Assembly (NCBI GenBank): GCA_003290165.1 | Contig: QNQO01001833.1 | Coordinates: 62,001-126,000 of the forward strand | DNA: 64,000 nt | Source of the DNA: Berberis thunbergii | Taxonomy: Eukaryota; Streptophyta; Magnoliopsida; Ranunculales; Berberidaceae | Direction: 5' to 3' | Shown: in pieces, positions 36,169 to 46,411 of the stretch | Layout: every line of letters starts with the position of its first letter | How positions within the stretch are numbered: position 1 is the stretch's first letter | Translations under genes and position numbers: made by a program | The notes under the pieces: model-generated | What the model was told of the DNA's origin: nothing | Seen by the model: the letters and a program-made list of their open reading frames with translations, nothing else | The model's database searches: none

Positions 36169-36640
36169 TGTCAGGACTCAAGGTCAGAGGCCATCCTAAT
36201 GGTCTCAAAACTCAAATGTCTAATGGTCTCAAAACTCAATGTTCCCTATTGAAAAGTGCCCAAATGCTTAGCATCTATATTATAGGGGGAAGGTTTGAGC
36301 TCTTGACTGTGAGGACGTGTTGCCTCCATTGCATAGTCGGGCCAGACTGTACCGCTAGCATTTTTATTATTTTCTTTGCATTGCTTTTCAACTTCAAACT
36401 TGTATTTTCTTCGATCGATAGCATCGAACTAGTCTTGAGCAACGTCCTTCCGAACGTTCCTCCCCATTGTAACCTATTGAATGTGAATGAGAGCTTTTGC
36501 TGACTATTGTGCATTGTTATATTGTCTACAGATTGATATTGTGCATTCTCAAGTTAATATTTGTGCCCGTCAAAGTAACTACTCATAGGCTTACTAGTGG
36601 ATTGGATAGCTAGTGCCGCACGGATTACTAGTCCGTGACA
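36169..36640 (+). repeat. Gypsy right LTR, 472 bp
   Basis: Same length as the left LTR with one base difference seen; followed by CATGG. Confidence 0.95.
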
Positions 36641-36912
36641 CATGGAATCCTATGTCATGAAAATTCATGAGGAGACCATATATTTTAGGCTAAATTGATG
36701 TATCACTCCACATCCACCACTTGATTTTGTAATCAATGGTGGAAATGAAAGTACCAAGGAGTGTGATTCTCATGTTCATGAGACTTTTGTTCCCACCATA
36801 GATCACAAAATTAAGTGGTGGATGTGAAGTGATACCTCAAATTAACTTAAAATGTAGGATCTCCTTATAAATTCTCATGACATATGATTCCATGCAACCA
36901 AACACACCCTTA

Positions 36913-38109
36913 GTAGTGTAACATTGACGTAGAATCATTAAATCACAGACTTGGCAATTCTAAAACATACATGAAAGATAAGATTTTACTTGGATATTAT
37001 AGGTTGCAGTAATGAGCTCACTGAGGTATTTTCCATTAATTGCTGTCAATGGTGGATTTTCCTCGCCATCCTTTGGACCAGGCTCAATGGAAGCATGAAA
37101 GCATGAAAGCAAAGAGGAAAGAAGGCAAAGATGTCGTCCATTTGGTCCTCCTTGAGCTGAAACAGAAGGCACAACAGTTTTGAACATTACCTACAGTTTT
37201 TGGAAGTCAATTCATAAAGAATAGTAAGTTGCTACAAGCATATCGAAAATCAACTCTATAAGTTCAGTTAAGTAAATTATTCTTTGGTCTTGGCAGCTTA
37301 AGGCATAGTATTAGTAAACTAGGACTTGCAAAAATCTATCATTTTCTTGCCTGCGCAAATGAAACGAACTCTATTAGACTGTTTAAACAAGCATGATAGA
37401 GCATTTTATGTTTCTACAATCTAGAGAAAAGGAAATATTGGTATTAATTGATCGTTTTCTTTTTTTAAAACGGTTTTTACGAGCATGTGAACCTGCATTC
37501 AACATATTTATCTGCTAAACTTAGGAAGAAAATGAGGATTTGCATACATAATTGCCGTTATTTCTGAAAAACGTATTAAAATTTAGACAGTATGCTAATT
37601 TTTCATCAATTTTTACTAAATCATTTGATAATTTAGGCTAAGATAACCAAATATTAGAGATTATTTTTAGAGATCTTGTTATGGCAAGATCATATGAATG
37701 ATCAGTATAGCTTTTATTTGAACTAAAAATACAACTCTTAATTTTCTTCACATTTGCTAATAGCTAAAGTATTCATACACAAACTTTCACCATATGAGTT
37801 AATATTTTTGGTTTTATAAGTTTGGTATTTTCTTTTTCAGATAATTGTTCTTTTATCTTGGGGCGCATAAGATAACAAATATTCCTTGTTTTTCGTAGCT
37901 CAAGTATATATATATATATATTTTTAATTGGCTTGCCAATAGATAGCAAATATAAGAACAAATTTTCCGATTTGGGGTAGAGGAATTTTTTGCACGTTGA
38001 GATTTTTGCTCTTTTGTTTCATTATTCAATGGGATAAAGTTTTGAAGATTCATATGAGCGGGTGCTAGTTATAAATCATCATCATCAACGCTCATTCTTG
38101 ATGCTTTCG
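36913..38109. other. Intergenic DNA including copy 3 of the dispersed repeat (37495-38070)
   Basis: 37495-38070 matches 18540-19740 without the MITE and LINE tail of that copy, so it serves as an empty-site reference. A 75-codon minus-strand frame at 36960-37187 is not recognised and has no domain. A (TA)n run is at 37905-37921. Confidence 0.55.
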
Positions 38110-38465
38110 TGATCGGTTACACGGATTTTGATTATTCATATAACACGGTTTTTTCATATATCTTCGTCTAATTCAACCTCAAGAATGTTTTCTTTTACCA
38201 CTTTCATCCGACCTTTATTAACTTGTCAATCTAGACATTTTCTAATTGGCAACGTGTTTGGCCTCCTCTGCACAAAATTAAATCACGTTAAACGCATTTA
38301 TCTAATTTTGTCCTCTATGGGCGCAACACCTAAGTATCTCCTAATTATTTCATTTCTAATTTTATCCTTACAGATTTTACCACACATCCATCTTAACATA
38401 CCCATTTTTGCTACCGTCATTTTATGTGTGTGTTGTTTCGTAGCAGCCCAACATTTTGAGCAATA
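38110..38465 (-). pseudogene. Relic of a LINE reverse-transcriptase C-terminus (RTE-like)
   Basis: On the minus strand, broken by stops, the frame reads KMTVAKMGMLRWMCGK, DKIRNEIIRRYLGVAPIEDK, FVQRRPNTLPIRKCLD and KVVKENILEVEL. These match, in order, a C-terminal block common in plant LINE-type polyproteins (MRMLRWMCG, DKIRN, HVQRRP). The catalytic reverse-transcriptase core is not present. Confidence 0.7.
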
Positions 38466-38542
38466 TAGCATGACTGGCTTATTAGAGTTTGATACTCATT
38501 TTAAAAACTAATTGAGCCTAACACTAATTTTCTGACAGAAAT

Positions 38543-38886
38543 TGTTATGAACCAACCAATTCTCCCAAAAGCCCGAGCTGTCCAGGAGGGGAAAGTCCAT
38601 AACAAGGATCGTAACATTGCCCCACGTTTCCAAAGTCGACGTCCTCGTCGGCCCACTCTATCGACACTGGCCCAGTGAGCCTTCTCTCAGCTACCAGTAT
38701 TCAACAACTTAGCACTATGCCCATACATAATGCTAAATTATTTTAATCTAGCCTATAGGTCGCCCCTGCCGGGATTCGAACCTTGGATGTGGGGTTTGGC
38801 TCTGATACCAATTGTTATGAACCAACCAATTCTCCCAAAAGCCCGAGCTGTCCAGGAGGGGAAAGTCCATAACAAGGATCGTAACA
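38543..38886 (-). mobile_element. TRIM (terminal-repeat retrotransposon in miniature), 344 bp
   Basis: Two 74-bp direct repeats (38543-38616 and 38813-38886) are identical by eye, starting TGTTATGAACC and ending CGTAACA. On the minus strand a primer-binding site TGGTATCAGAGCC (38798-38810) lies two bases from the LTR, and a purine-rich tract is near 38620. There is no coding. Flanking pentamers GAAAT and TGATA do not match, so target duplication is missing. The interior contains GGTTCGAATCC on the minus strand (38772-38782). Confidence 0.82.
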
Positions 38887-39947
38887 TGATAAGTCTACAT
38901 ATTTGATTAGTCATTTCTAATTTTTGGATCTTACCTTGGATTAAACTATAGTGAATTGAGTCTAACCCTGGTTTTCAAACCCTAAACTTTCTACCGATGC
39001 TGTGACAAAAAATGGGTATGTTGCTGCTATAGAAAGATGAAATATGTCTTCGATTGAAGATGAACCCTAAATCTGAATGTATTTCGTCTCGATCAAAGGG
39101 TTTCTACCAAAGAGAGGTTGAAAAGGAGGCTCTTTAAAGTGAAGGTATGTAAGATTCAGAGTTCTAACTTGTCTATTAGCCTCTCTGATTTGTCCATCAG
39201 ATGAGAACATATATTTGAGTGGAGATTGGATTGGTGGAGACAAAGTGAGGGAGAGAGGCCAAAGTGGCGATATATGGAGTATGTTATAGTGAGATAGAGA
39301 GAGAGTCATCAGAGATGCATCAAACAATAGTAGTTGCAGTTAAAAAGGGGGTTGTGGTTTAGTTTTTCTCTGTGTCATGTATTTAGTTCCTTGGGTTTGT
39401 TCTGTCCAATTGTGAAGAAGGGGGAGTTTAAGTTGGGTTGAGTTTGAGTTAATTCGATGATGGCAAAAACATTTTTTTATGTCATAGTCACTATGACTAA
39501 TGAGGAATGACTCAGTGTGTGGATTTCTGGATTACCTTAAAAGAGAGGAATAGTCAATAAATATACAGGGCTGTACATGAGTTTTGTCCCTAAGGAGTTT
39601 ACTACAGCTTTTATTAATATATATTGGAGTTTCAAGAGTATCTAAACTCTCTGACTTAATTTATAAGATCAAACAATGATTCTTCTTCATTGCGAACAAC
39701 ATTGGATTTTTTTGTGTTATTATTCCACATTTTAGACATGTATGTTAAATTGGTCAATGTCCATACACTATGGGTATGTTGGATTTTAGGTATATTTAAT
39801 TTTTGTATACCATACTTGTAACACAAGCAAGAAAAAACAAAAAAAAACTTAAGCTAATTATTATTTGACCATCATAGTTTCTCAAATAATTATTATTTAT
39901 TACCTATTTTCTCCAACAAATTTTTTGGGCATAAATATGGTTATCGC
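38887..39947. other. Intergenic DNA, nothing recognised
   Basis: AT-rich DNA with short frames only. Confidence 0.35.
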
Positions 39948-40285
39948 AACAAGATATTTGGGGAAATTCCACCATATCTAGTGACTTTCACTTCTCTCAT
40001 TCAATTGAACTAGCCTTTCAATGACTTGGAGGGTTCTGTTTCAAAGGTTGGTGTATTTGTCAATGTTACTGCGGTTTTACTTATGGAAATAGTAAGATTT
40101 GCGGAGGTGTTGTTGAACTCAAGTTGGCTCCATGCCAAAATCACAAGAAGGCAGGAAAGTCACAATATGATTGTTGTAAGTCTGTGCTTGGTTGTACTAT
40201 TATGCTTAATTTTCATGTACTACCGAAAAAAGAGTATTGAAAGCAAAGTCTACTTAGATTCATTATTTATTAATCAAGAAATTAT
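39948..40285 (+). pseudogene. LRR receptor kinase fragment (last LRR to juxtamembrane)
   Basis: The plus frame reads NKIFGEIPPYLVTFTSLIQL, a stop, then PFNDLEGSVSKVGVF and later a membrane-segment remnant (VVSLCLVVLLCLIFMYYRKK) and DSLFINQ. These match, in the same order, NKLSGEIPRYLENLTSLIQL through ESLFINQ of the receptor kinase at 54210-57695. The LRR domain before and kinase after are absent. It is a truncated paralog lying in the opposite orientation. Confidence 0.8.
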
Positions 40286-40339
40286 AAACTATTGATTAAA
40301 CAAGAAATTAACCACAATTTGAAAACCTTTTACCAAGGA

Positions 40340-40430
40340 TGTACGGATACGAACACGCGCATCGTGTCGGACACTGACACGACACGACACGCCGACTCGA
40401 GGATACGTCGACATATTATATATTTTTAAT
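40340..40430. repeat. GACACG-rich short repeat
   Basis: GACACGACACGACACG and related GC-rich hexamers stand in otherwise AT-rich DNA just before the gypsy LTR remnant. Confidence 0.5.
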
Positions 40431-40591
40431 AAATCATATAAATATAAATAATAATCTAATAAAGTGCATTCCTAGAGTGTCTTGAAGAAAATAACACTGT
40501 TGGAAGAAAAAATTAAAGTTGAGAAAAAATATAGTAGAGAAAAAGTAGATGAGATTAGAAGCAAATATTAAAAAAAAAACATAGACTACCT

Positions 40592-41680
40592 CTGTGTAAT
40601 TCGTACATAATGAGTTGTATGGTGCCTGTCTCCAAAAGGGGAAAACTAAGTCACTATACGAGTTATGACTCGCGTGATATAGTGGAGCGTTCCTGAGGAG
40701 CAGAACCTGATTTCCAAAAGGGGAAAACTAAGCCACAATACGAGTCATGACTCCCGTGATACAGTGGAGTGCTCCTGAGGGGTCAGAGGAAGAGTGTGAA
40801 CTTAGTCCTTTTCCAGCGCGCAGCTTTAAATGTGATTTGGCCGTGTGTCTAGCCTTTTTGAGATGAAGTGTGCATTTTAGAGACGACACCCCGTTTGAAA
40901 TGCATACATACTCAAAGTGGGTATTGGTACACGTATGGAGGTGTGTCGGGGTGAGACACATTTGGCACATGGATTGGTGCGATAGGGTATTCATGATCTA
41001 AAATTTTATGTAGTCTGTCCTCCGGAAGGGAAACTAAGTCATTGTACGAGTTTTGACTTGCGAGAATTTGATAAGATGAGATGTGAAAAAGATTATGAAA
41101 TTTTTCATTCATTTGAAAGGAATGATATATTAAAAAGTTATGTTTTTGTTGATCATATGATTTGTGCGTATGACTAATTAACCATATGGTTGGTGTATTA
41201 TGAATAAGCTATAGAGTGTGATGTAAGGTAAATGTGGATGCATCTTGAAATGTGGATTATTATTTGTGTTATTTGTAATTGATTTTTAATCTGCTCATAC
41301 CAGTTTTAGGCTGATCCATTTTGCTTTGTTTTGTGGCAAATGGGTGTACTCTTATTGGAGTGCAGGCGTTGGAAACGACTTTGTTGATTAAGCCGAGTGG
41401 AAATAGATTCTAGTCTTTTTCAGGGTTTGTAAGATGTTTTGTGCTTTGCTATTTGGTGTTTAATATTCAAAATATGTTTGTGTGAATGCTTTGATGTGTG
41501 GAGTTGGGAGCGAAGGTTGCCTTTGGAATGGTTGTAATATTTTGGAGTTTTGTGTAATAGTTTGGAAATTCGTTTTTCCGAAAAAAATTTATGTGAGAAT
41601 GTGGTTAAGTTGTATGTCACGTGCCGTTTGTAGGAAATCTCCCAGTCTGTTGGGATTTTCCTTATGAGCGGGGCGTGACA
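40592..41680 (+). repeat. Left LTR of the old gypsy element, 5'-truncated
   Basis: Ends GGGGCGTGACA followed by the primer site. Its start abuts unrelated sequence. Confidence 0.85.
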
Positions 41681-41687
41681 AAAAATT

Positions 41688-41700
41688 TGGTATCAAAGCC
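41688..41700 (+). promoter_or_regulatory. Primer-binding site of the old gypsy element
   Basis: TGGTATCAAAGCC, one base different from the usual initiator tRNA-Met complement. Confidence 0.75.
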
Positions 41701-41796
41701 ACATTGTTCACGTTAGGCAGTAATGCTTAACAATTCCTCGGATGTGGTGTGGGTAGAGAAGTAAGATCTTTTGTTTGATTTGTGAGTGATTAGAGT

Positions 41797-41824
41797 GCGT
41801 GTGTGTGTGTGTGTGTGTGTGTGT
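41797..41824. repeat. (GT)n microsatellite
   Basis: About 14 GT units just before the gag start of the old gypsy element. Confidence 0.9.
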
Positions 41825-42968
41825 TTTTTTTGAGAGATGATGCCGCGTCGGACAAATAATATAGATGATATATCTGGAGGTGAAGTTCTAAGGAGCTATA
41901 ATATGGACCACGATGCGATTACCACATTGATATAAGGTTTAAGGCAGGGTAATTTCGAAGATGATCCGTTTGCTCGTCGAAATAAGGCCTTCTCTAGACT
42001 TGGAGGTGATAGGTTTAATGGGAACGGGAGAGCCATAGTAGCAGATCGTTTGCTCCATAAAATAGAGGTGATATTGGAACGGATGAGTATTACGTCAGAG
42101 CAGCGCAGTAAATTGGCAACTCACCAGTTTGATGGAGATGCACTAAATTGGTGGGATTCTGTGCGTCAGACTCGCGATGTAGTTGGTATGACTTGGGATA
42201 CTTTTGTTGTGTTGTTTGAATGTCAGTTCATTCCTGTAGCGGCAAAAACACAGTTAGTTGATCGATTCATTAAGTTGCAGCAAGGTCAACGAACTATAGC
42301 TGAATATGTGACTGAGTTTAATCAGCTTAGTCGATATGTGTCGTATCTGGTAGATACTCTAGAGAAGAAAAATATGAAATTCTTGCATGGATTAAATCAT
42401 TTCTTGAAGAGACAATTAATATTAATGATTGATAAACCTTTTGAGGAACTGTATAACACGACCTTGAGACAAGAAGAGGTGGAGATAGAGTGTAAAAGGG
42501 TAATAGACGATAATTGCAATATATTTTGGGGTTGTAGTGGACAAAGGTTTGATAGGGACAAGAAAGGTCGCCAAATGAGAGGTTCAAGGCCAGCAAAGGC
42601 AACCAGGCAGTGGAGGACCAGTGAAAGGAGGTAATCAGAGAAGAGATGGACATAGAGAACAAGGGGTATCTACTCGAGGAGATCAGATCGCAGTAAAGCG
42701 GATTTGCTATATTTGTGATCAGGAAGGACACATAGCTAGAATTGTCTTACGAGCAACGATAAGCCACAGAACCAGCAAGAGCAAAGTGGTCAGAGAAATC
42801 AGGGCCCCGTGTGTTATGAGTGTGGTCAGCAGGGACACATTTCTCGATTTTGTACGCGCCCACAGTGGGTTGCTCCTCGCGGTAGTGGTAGTGGGAGAGG
42901 TCAGCATGCTACCGCCTCAGTGTCGTCGGTTTGTTTAGATGCTATTCCCGGTCAGGGAAATGTAGAGG

Positions 42969-43109
42969 GTATGTATTTATTTTTATTTTTTTTTATTCTT
43001 ATAAAGTTATCATTGCTTACGCATGTTTTAAAGTTTATGATATTCAGATATAGGAAATCCATGATAGTTTGAACATGATTGGCTTAATTTTGAATTTTGT
43101 GCATATTAG
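42969..43109 (+). other. Intron-like segment 1 in the old gypsy polyprotein, 141 bp
   Basis: It starts GTATGT and ends GCATATTAG, is T-rich and contains in-frame stops. Removal joins GNVEG to YVTSSRL without a frame change. The 8-bp GGGTATGT stands at both boundaries (42967-42974 and 43109-43116), so an insertion with target duplication is an alternative to a spliceosomal intron. Confidence 0.6.
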
Positions 43110-43726
43110 GGTATGTGACGTCTTCTCGATTGCGGTTGCGGGTTCTTTTCAATACTGGTGCTTCTAGATCCTTTATTTCTAGGCAACTGGTAGAGAGAGA
43201 TCATTTAGTAGTTGTGCCATTACAACAGTCTTTAAGAGTTCAGTCTCCTTTGGGTGGATTAGTTATACTTAGTGAATGTCGCCCTCAGTTCGATTTTTCT
43301 ATCTGTGATCGTGTCTTTCAATTTTATTTTATTGTGTTGGGTTTTGAAGGTTTTCACTTGATTTTAGGGATGGATTGGTTGTCCAGTTATCCAGTGATCT
43401 TAGAATGTGTAAGTAGAACATACGGTGACCCTTACTTTTCCTGGTGTATCTCTTTGTGTTTTGAGATGTGAGTCGAGCTCTGATTCAGTGATGTCGAGTT
43501 TCCTTGGTTCTGTTGAGATTCCTAAACTTGACATTAGTGATGTTGAGGTAGTTCGAGATTTTTCCGATTTTTGTCAGGAGGTTTATAGTCTTCCTCCGCC
43601 TCGAGAGGTAGAGTTTAGGATAGACCTTATCTCGGGTATAGCACCGATATCGAAACTCGCTTATCGTTTTGCCCTTAAACAATTGGAAGAAATGAAGGTG
43701 CAACTAAAGGATTTACTATGTAAGGG

Positions 43727-43827
43727 GTAAGTTATTGTGGATTTAAATGGATGTAATTGTATATTTGAGGTTATCATCTATATTGGAAGAATATCATTAA
43801 TTCTTTTGAGGTGTGTATGATTCTTAG
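43727..43827 (+). other. Intron-like segment 2 in the old gypsy polyprotein, 101 bp
   Basis: It starts with the consensus donor GTAAGT and ends TTCTTAG. Removal turns LLCKG-stop into KGFIRPS, the conserved reverse-transcriptase entry, and corrects a frame change of two bases. It contains 19 bases (43800-43818, ATTCTTTTGAGGTGTGTAT) that are identical to 47041-47059 at the element's own polypurine-tract/LTR junction. Confidence 0.6.
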
Positions 43828-45827
43828 GTTTATTCGACCGAGTAATTCTTGTTGGGGCGTCCCTGCAATATTTGTGTCAAAAAATGATGGATCATTGAGA
43901 ATGTGCATTGACTATCGAGAATTAAATAAGGTCACCATCAAGCATAAGTATCCACTTCCACGCATTGATGATTTGTTGTATCAGTTGAGAGGTGTTGTAG
44001 TATTTTCAAAACTTGATTTTCAGTCTGGGTACCATCAGATGAGGGCTGAAGAGCAGAGTATTCCGTTGACTGCTTTCAAAACCCGGTATGGATTGTATGA
44101 GTATCCAGTGATGCCTTTTGGTTTGACAAATGCTCCAACTTTCTTTATGGACTTAATGAATTGGGTCTTCCACCCGTACTTGGATCAGTATGTCATAGTG
44201 TTCATTGATAATATTTTAGTATATTCGAGGAGTCATGAGGAGCATAAGGAACACCTTCGCATTGTATTGCAGACATTGAGAGACCACCAGTTATATGCAA
44301 AGTTTAGCAAATGTCATTTTTGGGAATCAGATGTTCGATTTCTAGGGCATGTGATTTCTAGCAGTGGTATTGCTGTGGATCCTGAGAAAGTTGAGGCAGT
44401 TAAGTCTTGGAAGAGACCAACTACTGTGTCAAAGATTCGTAGTTTTCTTGGTCTAGCTGGGTATTATCGTCAATTTATTGAGAAAATTTTGATTATTGCC
44501 GCACCTATGACAACTTTGACTAGGAAGAATGTTCCTTTTCTGTGGACGGATGAATGTGAGCGGGCCTTTGAAACATTGATTGAAGTTGACATCAGCGCTG
44601 ATGTTGACGATTCCTGTTTCTGGTGTGAAGTTAGTAGTTTATACAAATGCTTGTGGTACTGGTTTAGGGTATGTTTTGATGCAAGAAGGTAAAGTGGTTT
44701 CGTATGCTTCTCGCCAATTGAAACCCCATGAGAGGAGATATCCCACCCATGACTTAGAGTTGGCTGCAGTGGTTTTTGCATTGAAGATTTGGAGGCATTA
44801 TCTATATGGTGAGAAATTTGAGTTGTATACGGATCACAAAAGTTTAAAATATTTTTTCTCCCAGAAGGAGTTAAACATGAGGCAACAGAGATGGGTTGAA
44901 TTTTTAAGTAGTTATGATTTTGAGATTCAATATAGGCCCGGGAAGGCAAATGTGGTTGCTGATGCTTTGAGTTGACGTCGTGTGGAAATAGCTTCTTTGA
45001 TGATTCAGGAGTATCGAGTGTTAGAAGTGTTCGCTTCTTATGATGTTCAACCTATTTATGTGTCAAAAGGTGTAATTATGGCTAATTTGTTGATTCAACC
45101 ATATTTGGTTAGTAGAGTGTTGCAGGGTCAAGTTTCTGATCCAACCTTACGTAAAAGAATAGAGGATTTGGTGATAGACTCAGTTGATGATTGTTCTACG
45201 GATTGGTATGTTGGTTTCGATGGTGGATTGAGGTTTAAGGGTAGATTGTGTGTACCAGCTGATGATGATTTGCGAAATGAGATACTAGTAGAGGCACATC
45301 ATTCTCGTTTCACCATTCATCCTGGTGGAACAAAGATGTATCGTGATCTTCACCGTACGTTTTGGTGGCCTGGGATGAAACGAGATGTAGGAGTCTTTGT
45401 ATCTTGCTGTTTGACTTATCAACAAGTCAAAGATGAACATCAGAAACTTTCCGGTTTGTTACAACCTTTAGAGATTCCAATGTGGAAATGGGAGAATATT
45501 ACGATGGATTTTATAGATGGACTTCCACGGTCGAGACGAGGGAACAAGTCGATTTGGGTTATTGTTGATCGGTTGACAAAGAGTGTTCATTTCATTCCAG
45601 TTAGTATTCATCGGATTGTAGATAGTTTGGCACGTTTATTTATTCTAGAGGTAGTTAGATTGCATGGAGCCCTTGTATCGATTGTCTCAGATAGAGATTC
45701 TTTGTTCACTGCACAGGTTTGGCGAAGTCTTCAGCAAGCTTTGGGTACTCGTTTAGACATGAACACCTTTTACCATCCGTAGACAGATGGCCAGTCAGAG
45801 AGAGTTAATCAAATAATCGAGGACATG

Positions 45828-46411
45828 TGTAACAACTAACGACCCGATCAACACAGTAAGATATTGTCCGCTTTAGGCCCGACCGGCCCGCATGACTTTA
45901 AAATGCCTCTTACTATGAGGATCCAACCTCGCACATATATAGCACATCACCATCCCGCACCCAGGCGATGTGGGACTATGATTCCCCTTGTAGCTTGTCC
46001 AACCTCTCCCGGCCTGTTGGGCTCCAACCCTCACCTCAGGTCCGCCCACTTAGGGTCTCACAATCCACCCCCTCAAGGCCCAACGTCCTCGTTGGCCACA
46101 CAGACACAACGTCCACGTTGCCTGAGGGTCCACCTCCATGTGGCACACTTCCGACTGAGTCAGACTCTGATACCATTCTGTAACGACCAATCAACACAGT
46201 AAGATATTGTCCGCTTTGGGCCCGACCGGCCCACACGGCTTTAAAATGCCTCTTACTATGGGGATCCAACCACGCACATATATAGCACATCACCATCCCG
46301 CACCCAGGCGATGTGGGACTATGATTCCCCTTGTAGCTCGTCCAACCTCTCCCAGCTTGTTGGGCTCCAACCCTCACCCTCACCTCAGGTCCGCCCACTT
46401 AGGGTCTCACA
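45828..46411 (-). mobile_element. TRIM inserted in the old gypsy integrase, 584 bp
   Basis: LTRs are 45828-46062 and 46179-46411 (235 and 233 bp). On the minus strand they start TGTGAGACCC and end GTTACA. The minus strand has a primer site ATGGTATCAGAGTC beside the right copy, and a polypurine tract TTGAGGGGGTGGAT beside the left copy. The flanks ACATG and GCATG match in 4 of 5 bases, and the integrase frame resumes across them (EDM then LRAC). There is no coding; the open frames here are by-products of the duplicated LTRs. Confidence 0.9.

Larger units (their letters stand above)
31018..36640 (+). mobile_element. Intact Ty3/gypsy chromovirus-type retrotransposon, 5.6 kb
   Basis: It has two 472-bp LTRs that begin TGTCA and end TGACA, and a perfect target duplication CATGG (31013-31017 and 36641-36645). 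A primer-binding site follows the left LTR and a polypurine tract precedes the right LTR. One uninterrupted gag-pol ORF is present. Reading both LTRs through, I see a single difference (T against C in the GGATTATTAG/GGATTACTAG part). A C-terminal chromodomain places it with plant chromoviruses; the exact clade is not assigned. Confidence 0.97.
30998..36909. mobile_element. Tourist-like MITE split by a gypsy element
   Basis: The left part is 30998-31017 (GGGTGTGTTTGGTTGCATGG) and the right part is 36646-36909, ending CCAAACACACCC. The outer 3-bp duplication TTA is intact (30995-30997 and 36910-36912). Without the insert and its 5-bp duplication the element is about 284 bp and folds back. It is related to 18685-19013 and 5693-5970. 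Confidence 0.88.

Noticed and set aside
36960..37187. 75-codon minus-strand frame with a GGPNGRH start
   Set aside because: Examined in two frames; no family recognised and no supporting splice structure.
38128..38511. 127-codon hydrophobic plus-strand frame
   Set aside because: The minus strand carries the LINE reverse-transcriptase motifs; the plus frame is its shadow.
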